Below are positions 44,112 to 55,838 of a stretch of 64,000 nt of DNA, piece after piece. How positions within the stretch are numbered: position 1 is the first letter of the stretch; each line of letters starts with the position of its first letter. The DNA is taken from contig OX123200.2 of the NCBI GenBank assembly GCA_944739405.2, positions 5,286,761 through 5,350,760 on the forward strand. The letters are read 5' to 3'. The notes under the pieces are model-generated. The model did no database searches and was not told the origin of the DNA. It was given only the letters and a program-made list of their open reading frames with translations. The position numbers and the translations under genes were made by a program. The stretch comes from Euclidia mi. Taxonomy: Eukaryota > Arthropoda > Insecta > Lepidoptera > Erebidae.

Positions 44112-44258
44112 CATACATAGACTCACGCCTGTTTCCCGGCAGAGACTTCGGAACGCCATTTGCAACGATCGTGACATATCTCTCTTGCTTCATTCACTCC
44201 AATCAAATTCCTCATGCATGCTCTTCTGTTTAGGGTACTTCTAACCTACCATATTCTG
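44112..44258 (-). repeat. LINE 3' end fragment
   Basis: On the minus strand it ends CTCTGCCGGGAAACAGGCGT then GAG, as the LINE at 58335-58690, and upstream codons resemble that LINE's last residues with a stop and frame change. Confidence 0.5.
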
Positions 44259-45304
44259 GTCGATATGGTTTAGTTTTCTGATTCTGATGTTATGTTCGAT
44301 GTAATAGAATAGAACATAACACCCCTTGAGTCCTTTTTGGCTGGAGTTATGGATTGATTCCCACCCAGAACAATTTTTTTTGGGTAACTCTGGGTAAATC
44401 ATCGGTCAGATAACTTTGTGGGGGCTGTTCCAAGGAATTACCGTTGCTAAGGAAACATGTCTAAGTTTCTACCTACTGGCAAGATAGTAGGATAGAAAAG
44501 AATTTTTAGGTACTTGTGGATAGGAACGTGACGGATCTAAATGCTTCTTTAATCATACTCATCGGCAAAACTTAATTTTTTATGGTACTTTTTTGGCAAG
44601 TGTAAACTTTTCTTGACCAGACCGTCTCAGGTCTAGGCAGTTTAACTTTCGCCTTATGCTTTTCTCTTCGATTCTTACAATTCCCTTTTGATTTTCTAGA
44701 TAAAACTTCTATCATCGATATTCTCCCATAACAATGTTGCCTAGTGCATAAAGAATGATCGGCTCATAGTTTCGCGTTACAGCTAAATATCGCGATTATT
44801 TCATAATGCCCCACTAATACGGCATTAAGGCATTAAGTACTCAGCTTATGCGGGAGTCGCGACAGTTGTATTCGACTCATTATGCCGATACATACGGTAA
44901 ATGATAATGTTTACCAAATTGAGTCTTTTCCAGTACCTTTGTCATAATCGCGCGGGGCAAATATGGTTGTTTCACGAGAAATGGCAACGTAATGCCACGA
45001 TTCCTTTGATATTATTTATTAGCTGTGCTGTACGATTGTAGCATGTGTTGCAAAACTGAGAAGTGTGCTTCAGCAACTCATATTTTTAATAGAGTCAGAT
45101 CAGAACATTATAAATGAGGTTATTTCCTCAGCTAAAGGGATGAGTATTCAAGATAGGTATTTTTATAGAAAATAGATTTTTAAAGCACTGGGACATGTTT
45201 TTGTGCTGCGGAAGAGTCAACTAACATTCAAATAGGGGCACAAAGAATATCCATTTTCTGAACAACGGTTCCTGCATTACACAAAGTATGGTTTTATGTG
45301 AGAT
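44259..45304. other. No recognised feature
   Basis: AT-rich intergenic sequence. Confidence 0.4.
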
Positions 45305-45456
45305 TAGAGGAGGACCGTTTCTGCCCGATCCCATGAGAATTTTGGTAAACCCCTTCCTAGTACATCCCTTCGGTCCCTAAGGAACATACATGCCAAATTT
45401 CAGCTTCTTGCGCTTAATAGTTTTAGCTCTGCCTTGTCTGCCGGTTAGTAACGTAA
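45305..45456 (-). mobile_element. Decayed Helitron, family H1
   Basis: GCCCGATCCCATGAGAATTT, CATGCCAAATTTCAGCTTCT and GTTAGTAACGTAATC match H1 with many changes; the 3' CTAG end is gone. Confidence 0.55.
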
Positions 45457-45808
45457 TCTTATACTAATATATAAAGCTCAAGAGTTTGTTTGTTTGGTTG
45501 AACGCGCTAATCTCAGGAACTACTGGTCCGATTTGAAAAAATCTTTCAGTATTAGATAGCCCATTTATTGAGGAAGGCTATAGGCTATACAACATCACGC
45601 TATGAGCGACGGGAGCAGAGCACTAGCCTTAAATAACGCAGGTGTAACCGCTAATCTCAGGAACTACTGGTCCGATTTGAAAAATTCTTTCAGTATTAGA
45701 CAGCCCATTTATCGAGGAAGGCTATAGGCTATATAACATCACGCTATGAGCGACGGGAGCAGAGCAGTAGCCTTAAATAACGCGGGTGTAACCGCGGGCA
45801 TCGTCTAG
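45457..45808 (+). mobile_element. Non-autonomous Helitron, family H2, with internal duplication
   Basis: TCTTATACTAATATATAAAG start after A, GGCATCGTCTAG end before T. A 144-bp internal unit starting CGCTAATCTCAGGAACTACT is present twice in tandem (45505-45648 and 45649-45792) with few differences. Confidence 0.8.
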
Positions 45809-46009
45809 TTTTATACACCGCTATTTTTTTATTAGTACAAAAAATTTAATGGGGCTCTAGGCATCTGTAACTAATCATATATATGTATGTAAAAAATAAA
45901 AATACTAAGTTCCAAAACTGTCCCAAAACTGTCCAAAAAAATACGTAATATTTGGTAAATGCATAACTAAATACTATGTTGTCGTAGTAATTTTACGCGC
46001 CACTACTCC

Positions 46010-46450
46010 ATTGATAAATTTGTGCAAACTCGAAGCTCGCCACCCCCTGTCCCTCTGCGCGCGCGCCGCAGTGCTAAATTGAAGGCGATAGCGAGTGGAT
46101 GTTTTTTCGTGGAAACAATTATTTTTTGTTTACGTTTGCCCAACGGGATGGCTTATTAGTTCACATCACGCGAGTGCAGCTAAGCGTTTGTACAGGGAAG
46201 TGTTTGGAAGCCAGTGGATCGGTCGAGGCGGGTCGTAGCTTGGCCTCCATGCTCACCACTGTGTACAAAAGTGAGCCGTTGTGAGTGTGAGTGTCGAATA
46301 ATTTAAACAGTGCATCATTGAATTATTAGGTACAGAAACCAAGTACGCGCACGTAACACGCGCCGTTCATTTGGGTCAGAATCTGACCCAATCGGCGGCC
46401 GCGTTGTCTGTGGTTCGAGGCGCACGGTAGCGTAAGCATCTCCCGCAAAA
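46010..46450 (+). promoter_or_regulatory. CpG-rich promoter-like region, possible 5' exon
   Basis: CTCTGCGCGCGCGCCGCAGT, a 61-codon frame starting at 46099 of unrecognised product, and GGCGGCCGCGTTGTC near 46395. The composition suits a promoter and 5' UTR of a gene reading right. No TATA box or coding exon is certain. Confidence 0.3.
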
Positions 46451-47285
46451 TAATCGAAATTATGACATATTGTATAGTGTTTTGTGCCACAGTGCTTCAG
46501 AAAAAGATTATAAGGTTGCTGGAGTATCATTCCACCGGTCAGACATAAATTTTATTACGTAGATTGTCTAATAATACAAATACAGTGAATCATAATAAGT
46601 AAGTACGAGCGGAGTGTTGCCAGTTGGGTGTGAAATTGTCCCAGTTTAATTTACACATTCCTTACCAAATTTATTCTATTGACAGTAATACTAAAAAAAA
46701 AGGGAATTAGGTAGTTACATATATAAACTTAACCTTTCAAACACCGCTGGCTGGTACATACCAATCGGTTACGACAAATTTGTCACGTCAAGCTCTAGCC
46801 GAGGTCGGCTATGACGACATCGTCTCAAACCACTCGATTTTTCCGTTTTTGTATTGAAAGGCTTGTATCTGAAGTCTCGTATTGTCTTTTGTCTTATATA
46901 GATACCTTACTTTTCAGTTTTTTTTTATATAATATCTCTAGTTCTATTAATTTAATATACATGCATTATTAGGTCATTCAACTTACTACATTTACATTTT
47001 CATTGTTGTTCCACAAATTTTATTAAAATTTGCTACAGTGTTAGATGAAGGTAACTCGTTATCATGGGCTGGATACTTACGTTTTTGTAATTTTCGTGTA
47101 TTCAGATACCGTCACTTTCTGTAACATACTTTTCCACCATAGTTCTGAACATGATCGCGAGTTGCCTACATTATAAAGCGTAAGTTGGTGCTCCTGTTAC
47201 ACAAGATTCACATTTGAAGACTACTACAGCACTTAATTTAGTAACTACATATTTGTTTAAGTATTATGTATGTTCTTATTTACTA
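46451..47285. other. No recognised feature
   Basis: AT-rich intergenic or intronic sequence. Confidence 0.4.
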
Positions 47286-47492
47286 CTAGAGGACGCCAGC
47301 AGCTACGCCTGCATTTTTTTAAAATTTACCCGTTTTGGCCGATCCCGTGGGAAATTCGGGAAATCCCTTCTTAGTGCACCCCTACGGTCCCCAAGGAACA
47401 CACATGCCAAATTTCAGCTTCCTGCGCCCAATAGTTTCGGCTGTAGCGTGTCTGTCAGTCAGTCAGTAACGCAAGGATTTTATATATTAAGA
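47286..47492 (-). mobile_element. Non-autonomous Helitron, family H1
   Basis: CTAGAGGACGCCAGCAGCTA at 47286 after A and TATATTAAGA ending 47492 before T; a well-preserved copy with the 3' hairpin. Confidence 0.85.
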
Positions 47493-48099
47493 TTTACAAG
47501 TAATTAATTACAATGTGAAACAGTTGCAGCTCCTTACAAAAACAAAATATGTACCATAACACTGGCGATTAAAAAGAGTGGCCACGAGTTTTATAGCCCG
47601 TTCTTTATCGTGGTTCTACCTATTGCTTTGCGAATGGGCAGTAAATGTAAATGTAGAAGCATTATTAATTTACTTTAAAAATTTGACGTTCATAAGCGTC
47701 ACGTTGTGACCTAGATGAATAAATGATTTTTGACTTTGACTTCTTTAATGTAGGTACGCGTAACTAACTTCGTTGTTGAACGAATGACGTTACCGACCGA
47801 ATTATATTATAATTTTTAAACTTTTCGCCTTTTTTTGGTCACAATAGCGTAACGGCGCACACATCGTACTCGCTGTTGATTTTTGTAAATTTTTTCTCAC
47901 AAATATACATAAATACTTTTTTATATACTATAAAGAGCATTTAACTAGGAAATCACTCGGCACTTGTTTGAGTAAGTTTCGTCAAGATTGATTTAGCCAT
48001 CGTTAGTCAGTCGTAAAAACTTAAAAAGCAGACAGTGTGACTTTAGAATTTATAATATACAATTACTTATATTCATGCAAAAATTATGAATTTACCCTA
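47493..48099. other. No recognised feature
   Basis: AT-rich sequence upstream of a possible gene start. Confidence 0.35.
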
Positions 48100-48349
48100 T
48101 TTTTAGGGGAAAGACGTTGTAACTGGCAACTCTATAATGGCGTCTGTGTGCGTGATGCAGCAAGTAAACACAGCACAGTTCCGCACACATAGCGAATTTT
48201 CGGCTTAGCTTCTGAGCTCGCGTTGTTTGAATACTGACTTTCTGTAGGTAATAATTCAATGCAGTGCATATTGGACGCTTTTGACGCAGTGAAAAGTCAG
48301 AGAAGCTTACTTATCTCGTTAAAAAATAATTAAATAAAACGTGCTGTGT

Positions 48350-48393
48350 ATGGACAATAGTGATGGATATTTCGAAGAACAATTGAAATACTT
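48350..48393 (+). CDS. Possible first coding exon, cut by a splice donor
   Basis: ATG at 48350 opens MDNSDGYFEEQLKY and is followed, in mid-codon, by GTAAGTAAAG, a strong splice donor. Upstream, 48110-48340 is less AT-rich than average and free of repeats, as expected of a 5' UTR and promoter. No downstream exon was identified and the peptide is too short to place in a family. A LINE inserted 14 bp into the presumed intron. Confidence 0.4.
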
Positions 48394-48398
48394 GTAAG

Positions 48399-49397
48399 TA
48401 AAGTAAAAATGCGTCCGTATTTATCTGAGGAATTGCGCATCCGACTGATAGAAACAGTTGTGCTATCCAAATTAAATTATGTCAGTACAGTGTACGGCCC
48501 GCGCCTTTTGTCTCGCACGGATCGCCTTATTCAGAGGGTACAGAATGCTTGCGCCCGTTTCTGCTTTAAAATACCATATAGAAGCCATGTTACACCTTTT
48601 TTGAATGCTCACTATATTTTAAAAATGAAATCGAGGCGTAAGCTTCATCTAGCAGCGCTCATGTTCGGGGTGGTCAAGCTCAAAGAGCCACAGTACCTGT
48701 ATGAGAAACTTGTCTGGGTTAATAGTGGGCGGGACCGAGTAAATAGACAATGTGCGCGACAACTTGCCGTAATGCCTCACAAGACCACGGCATTCAGAGG
48801 CAGCTTCCGCTATGCGGCATCCAAGGTCTGGAATAATATCCCGCCGCCTATCAGGCGACTCAATTCTATCGGTACGTTTAAGAAACGTTTACGCCAGTAC
48901 CTTATGGATGCGCAGCGGGAGTTGGACATGGTAAATACGAATACATCATTAATATAAGCGGATTGATATTGTTGAGTATATAGTTAAGAGACTACTATGG
49001 ACATGTGTGTGTGTATGTGTGTATGCTGTATGTGTATTTGATTTATACTTGTGTGATGGTTTGTTATGCGTGCGTCACTTAAGGATCTGGTTGAAAATCA
49101 GCGTCAGCCTTCGGGCTGGCATATGCTGAACCAGGTCCTTTTTAGACCGCGCCGTGAGACGCCACTATTGTATAATTATGTATATTATGTTCTGCATTGA
49201 ATATTATTACAGCTTTCTGTTATTTTCTGGTATTGTCTGTCATATTTGCATGTTACTTATTTTATTCTTTACTTTCACTTTTATATATATTTCAGTGTTA
49301 TTGTGTATTTTTTTTTTGTATATTTATTGGCGTCCATTGTGCAGAGTCTAAATAAATTTTATTTTCTTTTCTTTTCTTTCTTTCTTTCTAAAGTAAA
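48399..49397 (+). mobile_element. 5'-truncated LINE with 9-bp target duplication
   Basis: TAAAGTAAA at 48399-48407 and 49389-49397 flanks the insert 48408-49388. It contains the end of a reverse transcriptase frame, a 3' UTR with an imperfect hairpin (GGATCTGGTTGAAAATCAGC to GCATATGCTGAACCAGGTCC) and a tail of TTTTCTTTTCTTTCTTTC. Confidence 0.88.
48408..48957 (+). pseudogene. C-terminal end of a LINE reverse transcriptase
   Basis: About 182 residues remain, starting inside the protein: SKLNYVSTVYGPRLLSRTDR, LIQRVQNACARFCFKIPYRS, FRYAASKVWNNIPPPIRRLN. This is the region after the polymerase domain of jockey/CR1-type non-LTR elements. The 5' truncation removes the endonuclease and catalytic polymerase motifs. 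The ATG at 48409 is accidental, because the frame is open from the insertion point. Confidence 0.8.
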
Positions 49398-50785
49398 TAT
49401 TACCTACTTAACTAAATAATAATTTGATGCGGGCGGCTCAAAATCGGTCTGTGTGGAGAATTGCCACCTTGAGGGAGGCCTATGTCCAGCAGTGGACGTC
49501 TCTAGGCTGACGTGATGACGATTTAATAGTAATTGTAAATAGCAGCCGATTCTAACTTCATAAATACGCCAAAACTACTCTTTTCTTTTATTACAGAATA
49601 CTTTCTTTTATTTTGATATGACGTGTTTGCTTTCTAATTACATACCTACCTCCGTATTTAAATACTTGTAAAACGGTAAATTTTGCCGATCCTAAGACAG
49701 GATGAAGTATGAAGGAGTGGGTAGAATTTAAAAAAATAAAAAATATCTACCTACACTTATTATTTTACTTCATTTTATTGTCTACGGCTACCTGCATTAT
49801 AAGTGCGACGGAAAGAATGCGTAAGAGTAGGACGGAAAGTAAGTACTATCAATGAAGTAGTGAATGGATTGTAAAATATGTCTATGATTTGGGTGAGATT
49901 TTCTACAAAAAACAAATGATTATAACTTTGTTATTTATAGATATTATGAAATTCTTACGTCACTTATATGATAATAATGTCTTCGCTAATATGTCCTTAA
50001 AGTTTTTGTACTAATTAAAAAATAACGGTGTATATAGGTACAGATTTGATGACCGCACGATGCGTCGAGGACTGGCCATGGCGAGAGCACTTAAAGGTCT
50101 AAAGGCTAGTCAAGGTCCACTTTCGTTTGTACATAGCTTTAGGTGATGTTTAAACTCTTTAGTTTCAAGCCCTTTTATTTCTGTGTCAGGTAGTTGTTTT
50201 ACGATAACTAACATTTTTCTTAAAATAATAAGAAGAGGCCTTAGCCCATCAATGGAACAGATTATAAAAGACTGACTATGATGAAAATCCATTTCCTCAG
50301 CTTTGTTGTAGATGACTGAATCCAGGCAGACTATGGCATATTATAAACAGACTACACAGCTTCTAGCAAAATCTCTTGTAATTGAGCACGAGACTACTGT
50401 TATGTGCGGCAACCACAAAATAAAAAAACACGATCATTCTCAGAAGAATGTATCGAAAACAGAATAAGTTGATTTATGGTAATCTCATTGACTCAGCTAC
50501 GTTTACGCTGTATAGAAGAGGCTGCTATCCTTTCAGAAAACTCGTGACTAAAATAGAAAACTCGTTTCATTTGATCCGAGAACTAATGCTTATTTATATT
50601 TCCATTATTTATTGATCGTATCTAATCCTAATTTCGCTATCAGAGTAGCCTATTTCCAGCAGGGGTCAAGACAGGCTGATGATGATGATGGATCATGATC
50701 ATAAAATGTTAGCGAGTGATGTTATGGCATGATTTGAGTTAGGAGGCTGGAGAGTGACATAGGTTACCCTCTTACTGCGATAACT
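49398..50785. other. Two short LINE-type tails, otherwise unassigned
   Basis: 49476-49520 reads GAGGCCTATGTCCAGCAGTG then GACGTCTCTAGGCTGACG; 50647-50690 reads CCTATTTCCAGCAGGGGTCA then GATGATGATG. Both are LINE-type 3' ends. The remainder is AT-rich. Confidence 0.45.
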
Positions 50786-51552
50786 AAAGCCGGGTCTCCA
50801 CTAGGCAACATTTGGCGCGCGACAGCGAAACGTTGCACAGCAAGTTGCCCAACATGTTGCCCGACATGTTGAAAGTCAGCGCGGAACTTTTGTTGAACAA
50901 CGTTGTCTGTCTACACATCTACTGCTTTACGTCAGTCGTCGACAACATGGCGCCAGAGGTTTTATCTAAAAATGCATCGAAAACAAAAGTTTTACATACA
51001 TACATACATATCGTCACGCCTTTTATCCCCGAAGGGGTAGGCAGAGGTGTATTTCTACACCCAATTTTCGCCAGATATACTTTAGTCCCACGTAATAAGG
51101 GGCGAGCCTATTGCCGTACCGGGCACATTTCCAGACTCCGTGCTGCTACTGAGAATTTCGTGACAGAAAAACCCAATAACACTGCCCGACCCAGGAATCG
51201 AACCCGGGACCTCCCGATCCCACGCGCACATTTATGCCGCGAGACCGACGAGGCAGTTTTTAAAATTTATTTTTATAGTCTCTGTGAGCAGTATCCCATA
51301 AACATTCATGGTTTTGGTACAGCTCGATTAATTTGAGCACTCGTTCGTTACACCACACTACTGACATTGTTGCGCGTCACGTCTCCACTCGACAACAATT
51401 GATGGTCAACTAACGATGCTCTTCAAGAAACAACAAGCCGCGCATCATGTTGCGCGCCAGCTGGTAACGTTGCGTGCTGTTGTGCAGCGTTGCCGTACAT
51501 GTTGAGCGTCACGTGTCGCGCGCCAAATGTTGTCTAGTGGAGACCCGGCTTG
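50786..51552. mobile_element. MITE with 39-bp TIRs, interrupted by a SINE
   Basis: Ends AAAGCCGGGTCTCCACTAGG and CAAGCCGGGTCTCCACTAGA followed by CAACATTTGGCGCGCGACA in both. ACT flanks both ends (50783-50785, 51553-51555), so a 3-bp duplication is possible. The inside is rich in repeated GTTG/CAAC words (CAACATGTTG, GTTGCGCG). A type A SINE splits it. Confidence 0.8.
51001..51257 (-). repeat. SINE, head type A
   Basis: Tail CGTCACGCCTTTTATCCCCG preceded by a short TACA repeat, head ACTGCCTCGTCGGTCTCGCG on the minus strand. Subfamily of 32386-32624. Confidence 0.9.
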
Positions 51553-52356
51553 ACTCCAACGCAGTCACAGCTGCGGCATAAGTTTAGTATGATTATATAT
51601 CTATCTAGATATTGAATTGTCGATGATTGCAGTTTACATTTTTCATCGTTAACATTTAAAATCAAACACGTCGGTCGAGGGTGGACATAACCTTTAGTTA
51701 AAGTTATCGATATACTTGGCAAATCGCTACTCGTTCTAAACGTTTACTTGCCATACCTATCAATTTAAAATAAGCTGTAAAACGTAAATGGTATTCTAAC
51801 GATTTGATATTTACTGCTGAACATTAATCAATGGGATATATTATTATAATTATTTAAAATATATATATATAAATATGTTTTATATTTATATACACTGTAG
51901 GGGTGGCGCTGCAAGCTAGACTAATAAGTGGGCAACGGCATCCAAAGCGAAACCGGGATGGATTGGATGCAACCGGGATAACGCTAGAAACGCAGGAGTG
52001 GTGCAGATGGATTACAATGTACCGCTAGTCAACACAACGAGTTTGTTGTATATGAGAGGCTTATAAAAGAAATATGTATACTTATCGTGTATTTGATCGA
52101 AGAAGAGGCCGATCAAAATTATATATTTTTATATTTTTTTAATTACGATCCATTACCTAGCTTCAAATTACATAGTTGAATTAAAAAATGTTAGGGTTGA
52201 AATATTAAAGAGCACTTCCTTAGTTTTCATATTTCAATCATCAGTGCATTGTTTCGTCTCTGCAAGGATATGTCAATCAGGACAGAGATTTTAAATATTT
52301 CTTTAACTTTTGCAAAACGAAATGTGTTGTAAAAACGAAATGCATAAGGTGACGCA
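51553..52356. other. No recognised feature
   Basis: AT-rich intergenic sequence. Confidence 0.4.
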
Positions 52357-52626
52357 ATGCCCAAGACATTCGGTACCAGTCAGTTTAGGGATGATGATGC
52401 AGAGATAATTGATAGGACGTCGTTGGAAATAATAAATAGAAGATTACCAAGATGTGACGAAGTATTACACGTGTCTAAAATATTAATATTCTGTCTGATC
52501 AGGGTAAGAAAGAGAATTTCACTTTCTTACCCAGATCTCAGGTGGAGCTCAAAGGATTGGATCGCAACTGAGCAACATTACCGTCCGCTGCCTCTTTTTG
52601 TCACTAGAGAGTTCTCTGATGCATAA
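52357..52626 (+). CDS. Unrecognised 89-codon frame
   Basis: MPKTFGTSQFRDDDAEIIDR then TSLEIINRRLPRCDEV. A donor-like CAGGGTAAG lies at 52499-52507 in mid-frame, so a first exon ending there is possible. The frame has a more protein-like composition than other short frames, but no family or partner exon was found. It may be chance. Confidence 0.2.
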   Translation: MPKTFGTSQFRDDDAEIIDRTSLEIINRRLPRCDEVLHVSKILIFCLIRVRKRISLSYPDLRWSSKDWIATEQHYRPLPLFVTREFSDA

Positions 52627-52659
52627 GCTGTTGCAATCAGAGCGCACAGTACCTACTTG

Positions 52660-53709
52660 AATGAATGAATGAATGATATTTATTTGCATAAACATGTTGT
52701 ATACATACATTGGTGAGCATGCAAGATCTTACAGTGTATTGGTTCATACATGTTTGCCATGACTTGTGGCGTGCAAATTTTATGAGGAATGTTATAATTA
52801 ATTATTAATAATTCAATTAAATTTAAATTTTTGAATAAACAAATAAGAGTTAATCAAAGAATATAACATAAAATAAAAATTAAGAAAAAACAAAATGTCA
52901 TGTATAAAAGTAATGTAATAAATGTCAAATTAATTAATAATAATTTTAAGTTACACACAATAATAAAGTCAACAATTATATCTAATGTCAATTTTATAAA
53001 CATATATTAATTCATTGGATTATTACAATTTATTAATACATATTATAACAATAATAAGCTGGTGTAAATAATATTTTATTTATATTGAGTCGTTCAAAAA
53101 CTCTGTGACACTATAATATGCTTTAGTCATTAATAGCGATTTAACTTGACTTTTAAGAGCTTCTGTGGTAAGTGTTTTCCAACTCTTAGGGAGTTTATTG
53201 TATATAACTGGAGCCATACAAAAAATGCTTTTGCGCATAAGTGTTGTCCGAGCCGTGTGCAGACACAATTTGCTATTATCTCGCCTATTTCTAGGTGCTA
53301 CGTCTGATAGACGAGGAAATAAATTTGGGTTGGATTTAAAAAATGAAGCTATTTCCAATATATAAATACATGGCATTGTGAGTATATTGAATTGCTTAAA
53401 ATACGGTTTACAACTATCAGTAACTTTGAGATAAAACATAGATCTAAGGCACCTATTTTGGGCTTTGAATATTGTGTCCTTTTCGGTTGAGTTGCCCCAA
53501 AAAATAATACCGAATCTGATTAGAGATTCCACACGTCCATGATATGCAGCCAACAATGCTTCTCTGTTAATTACTCGTGAGAGCATGTAAAGAGCATACG
53601 CACTAATGCATTTTTTTTTATTAAGTTTATGTATGTGCGCCTTCCAATTGAGATTCCTATCCAGAGTTAAACCTAAAAACCTAGTCGTGTCAACTGCGTC
53701 AATATATCC
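52660..53709 (-). mobile_element. 5'-truncated LINE (CATT-tailed, CR1/jockey type)
   Basis: The 3' end on the minus strand is CATTCATTCATTCATT after GCAAATAAATAT. The 3' UTR is AT-rich (52700-53079). The coding part reaches 53709, where the element stops 38 bp before the target duplication of the MITE at 53754. Confidence 0.8.
53080..53709 (-). pseudogene. LINE reverse transcriptase, C-terminal part
   Basis: Frame open from 53709: VDTTRFLGLTLDRNLNWKAH, then HKLNKKKCISAYALYMLSRV, IRFGIIFWGNSTEKDTIFKA, RNRRDNSKLCLHTARTT and a stop after FLNDSI. This order (FLGLTLD...LNW, then YGI.FWG) follows the polymerase palm in jockey/CR1-type LINEs. About 200 residues are intact with no stop, so the copy is fairly young, but the enzyme core is gone. 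Confidence 0.85.
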
Positions 53710-54008
53710 TTAAGTGGCTTGACTGCCTATCCTCCCGCGGACAACCGTTCTATCATAGTAAAAACAGAATAGTAAGATAGCTTCATACAAATCGGCCGCC
53801 GCGCTGCCGCGCTGGTTTGAATGTACGCGTGAGTCGCCGGCGCCGTGTGCGCACGCACTTTTCACGCACACAATCTCACGAGCGCGGCAAGCTCGGCGCG
53901 GATTCAGTACGGGATGCGCCGCGCGTCTGATCGAGCGCATTCATATAGGTACTTCACTGCTCGCCCGCTTGAATTGTTTATATACATTCGGTTTTGTAAT
54001 AAACGTTA

Positions 54009-55838
54009 TAGGTCGCGTCATGTAAAAAGAACGCTGTAAGAAAGTAGTGGGGATGAGTTTGCGCATGGGTATACTCGCGCGCGAAAGTCCTAGGCCTATT
54101 ATTTTATTTTTGAACTCGCCTTATTTAGCCTATATTGTTTACTTAGGTACATTACATAAAATAAAAATATGTTTTATTCAGTGTAGAATGTTTAATCCAA
54201 TCACAAAAAAATAAATTATAGAAACTCCTTCCATTAAGTCGTCGTGGTTAACTTGTAAACCAGATGAAGACGCAGTGTTGGTGCTAGCGGTCGCCATTTC
54301 ATCGTCGTCACTTGAGCTTACATCGTCACTTAAATTTTCTTCAAAAGTTGAATCAGAATGATCATCCCCTACTCGAATTATAAATGTTTCCGTCATCATG
54401 TCGACCACGTGATCACTTTTACAATAATCATCCTCTATTTTCTTTACTTTGGCACATAATTTCTCCCATTCCGCTACTCCCATTAAATTAACTTTTTCAT
54501 TAATTAGATCAGTTATCCTTGTAAGGTTCCAATTTACATTTTGATGGCGACGTATCCCTTATTTGGGACCACGCCATTTCTTTTGGATTTAAGTCCGGGT
54601 GATAAGAGGGCAAACGAAGTATAGAATGGCCCGCTTCTTTTAATATGGCATCGACACTAAATTTCTTAAATTGCTCCTTATATTTTTAAACTAAATGAAA
54701 CAACTGCGGCTCACATAGACTCTTCAAATTCGACTCCTTTTTGACGAAGCCAGCTTTGCATGTCCGCTTTCTTGGTATTAGATGTTGGTGCAGCGTCGAG
54801 TTGTCTGTTGTGGTACGATGCATTGTCGACTACCACGACTGAATGAGGTAGTAAATTCGGTATTAGTTTAGTACGAAGCCACTGCTCGTAATTCTCCAAA
54901 TTCATGTTGCCATGGTAGTCGCCGCTTTTTGTACCGGCTTTGAACGTCAACAAAGCATTTGGTAAAAACCCTGCTTAACTACCCGCGTGCACTATAACCA
55001 TGCGGCTACCTTTAGATAAAGGTTTTTTAACACCTTTCGTTGAATCGTCTTTCCAAGAATGGTGAAAAGTATGGGAACTATCGACGTATGATTAATCGGT
55101 GTAAATGATTGGTCTTCCTTCCTCTCTACATTTTTTATCTTTCTGAGACATTCAATTCTTTGAAAACGAATCTGTGATTGCTCAATTAAAATTGTTCTAT
55201 TAGTCTCTGTTTTCTTCCACTTGAAACCCATTTTTTTTTTATTCGCCTACGACTTGCTGCAGATCAGGAAATGTATATCATCTTGTAACTTTCAGCGCCT
55301 ATGGTAGGCAATTCCTTTTTCCGTGACATGGAAATTGTGGATGATTCTTTTCACCACACCCTGGTCAAAGTTATCAATGTCTGTAACAGGCTTTTGTTTA
55401 ATTCTTTTATTTTTGCCGGGAGACCGGAAAACAGTTAGAAATTCCGAATCTTTTGAACCTTTTAGAATTCGTCTCACTGTAGACTCGGAACATTTTGTTG
55501 CTTCAGCAGTCCGTTTCATGCATTGTTTTAAATTATCAACTGCATTTTTATCAGCTTCTCTCTTCATAAAACAATATACGTCATAAATCATTTTCCTTTC
55601 TCTTCTATGTAAAACCATTTCGTAGTTTAAAACTTTTGTGCGCGACGGTATTTTTAGCGTGAAGGTGACGTGGACACAACGCGGAAACCAAAGGTCGACT
55701 GTAGAGCCAATCGCATACCAGCATAGATGAAGTGCGTGACCCGCGCGCCCCGCGCCGCACCTCATACCACCAAATAGATCGATAAATCGTCTAATGCGCA
55801 GCTTGATCGCCAGCGTTCTTTTTACATGACGCGACCTG
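54009..55838 (-). mobile_element. Tc1/mariner-group transposon (DD82E, Sailor-like) with TA duplication
   Basis: Ends TAGGTCGCGTCATGTAAAAA (left) and, on the reverse strand, CAGGTCGCGTCATGTAAAAA (right), followed by GAACGCTG in both. TA at 54007-54008 and 55839-55840 is the target duplication; copy 1 of the MITE shows the empty site (AACGTTATTAATAAT on that strand). The element is 1830 bp with one decayed transposase on the minus strand. Confidence 0.93.
54240..55614 (-). pseudogene. Tc1/mariner-group transposase, spacing like DD82E Sailor
   Basis: Start MVLHRRERKMIYDVYCFMKR at 55614, a helix-turn-helix-like N-terminus (CSESTVRRILKG). A frame change near 55290 leads to KKTETNRTILIEQSQIRFQR. 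A further change near 54990 leads to YEQWLRTKLIPNLLPHSVVV and the Asp of VVVDNASYH. After another frame change and stop near 54700 comes FSVDAILKEAGHSILRLPSY and HPDLNPKEMAW, the catalytic Glu. Reading across the breaks, about 82 residues separate the second Asp and the Glu, as in the DD82E Sailor group of the IS630-Tc1-mariner superfamily. The C-terminus is acidic. Several frameshifts make it inactive. Confidence 0.75.

Noticed and set aside
50812..51336. 174-codon plus-strand frame
   Set aside because: It runs across a MITE/SINE junction; the second half is antisense SINE sequence.
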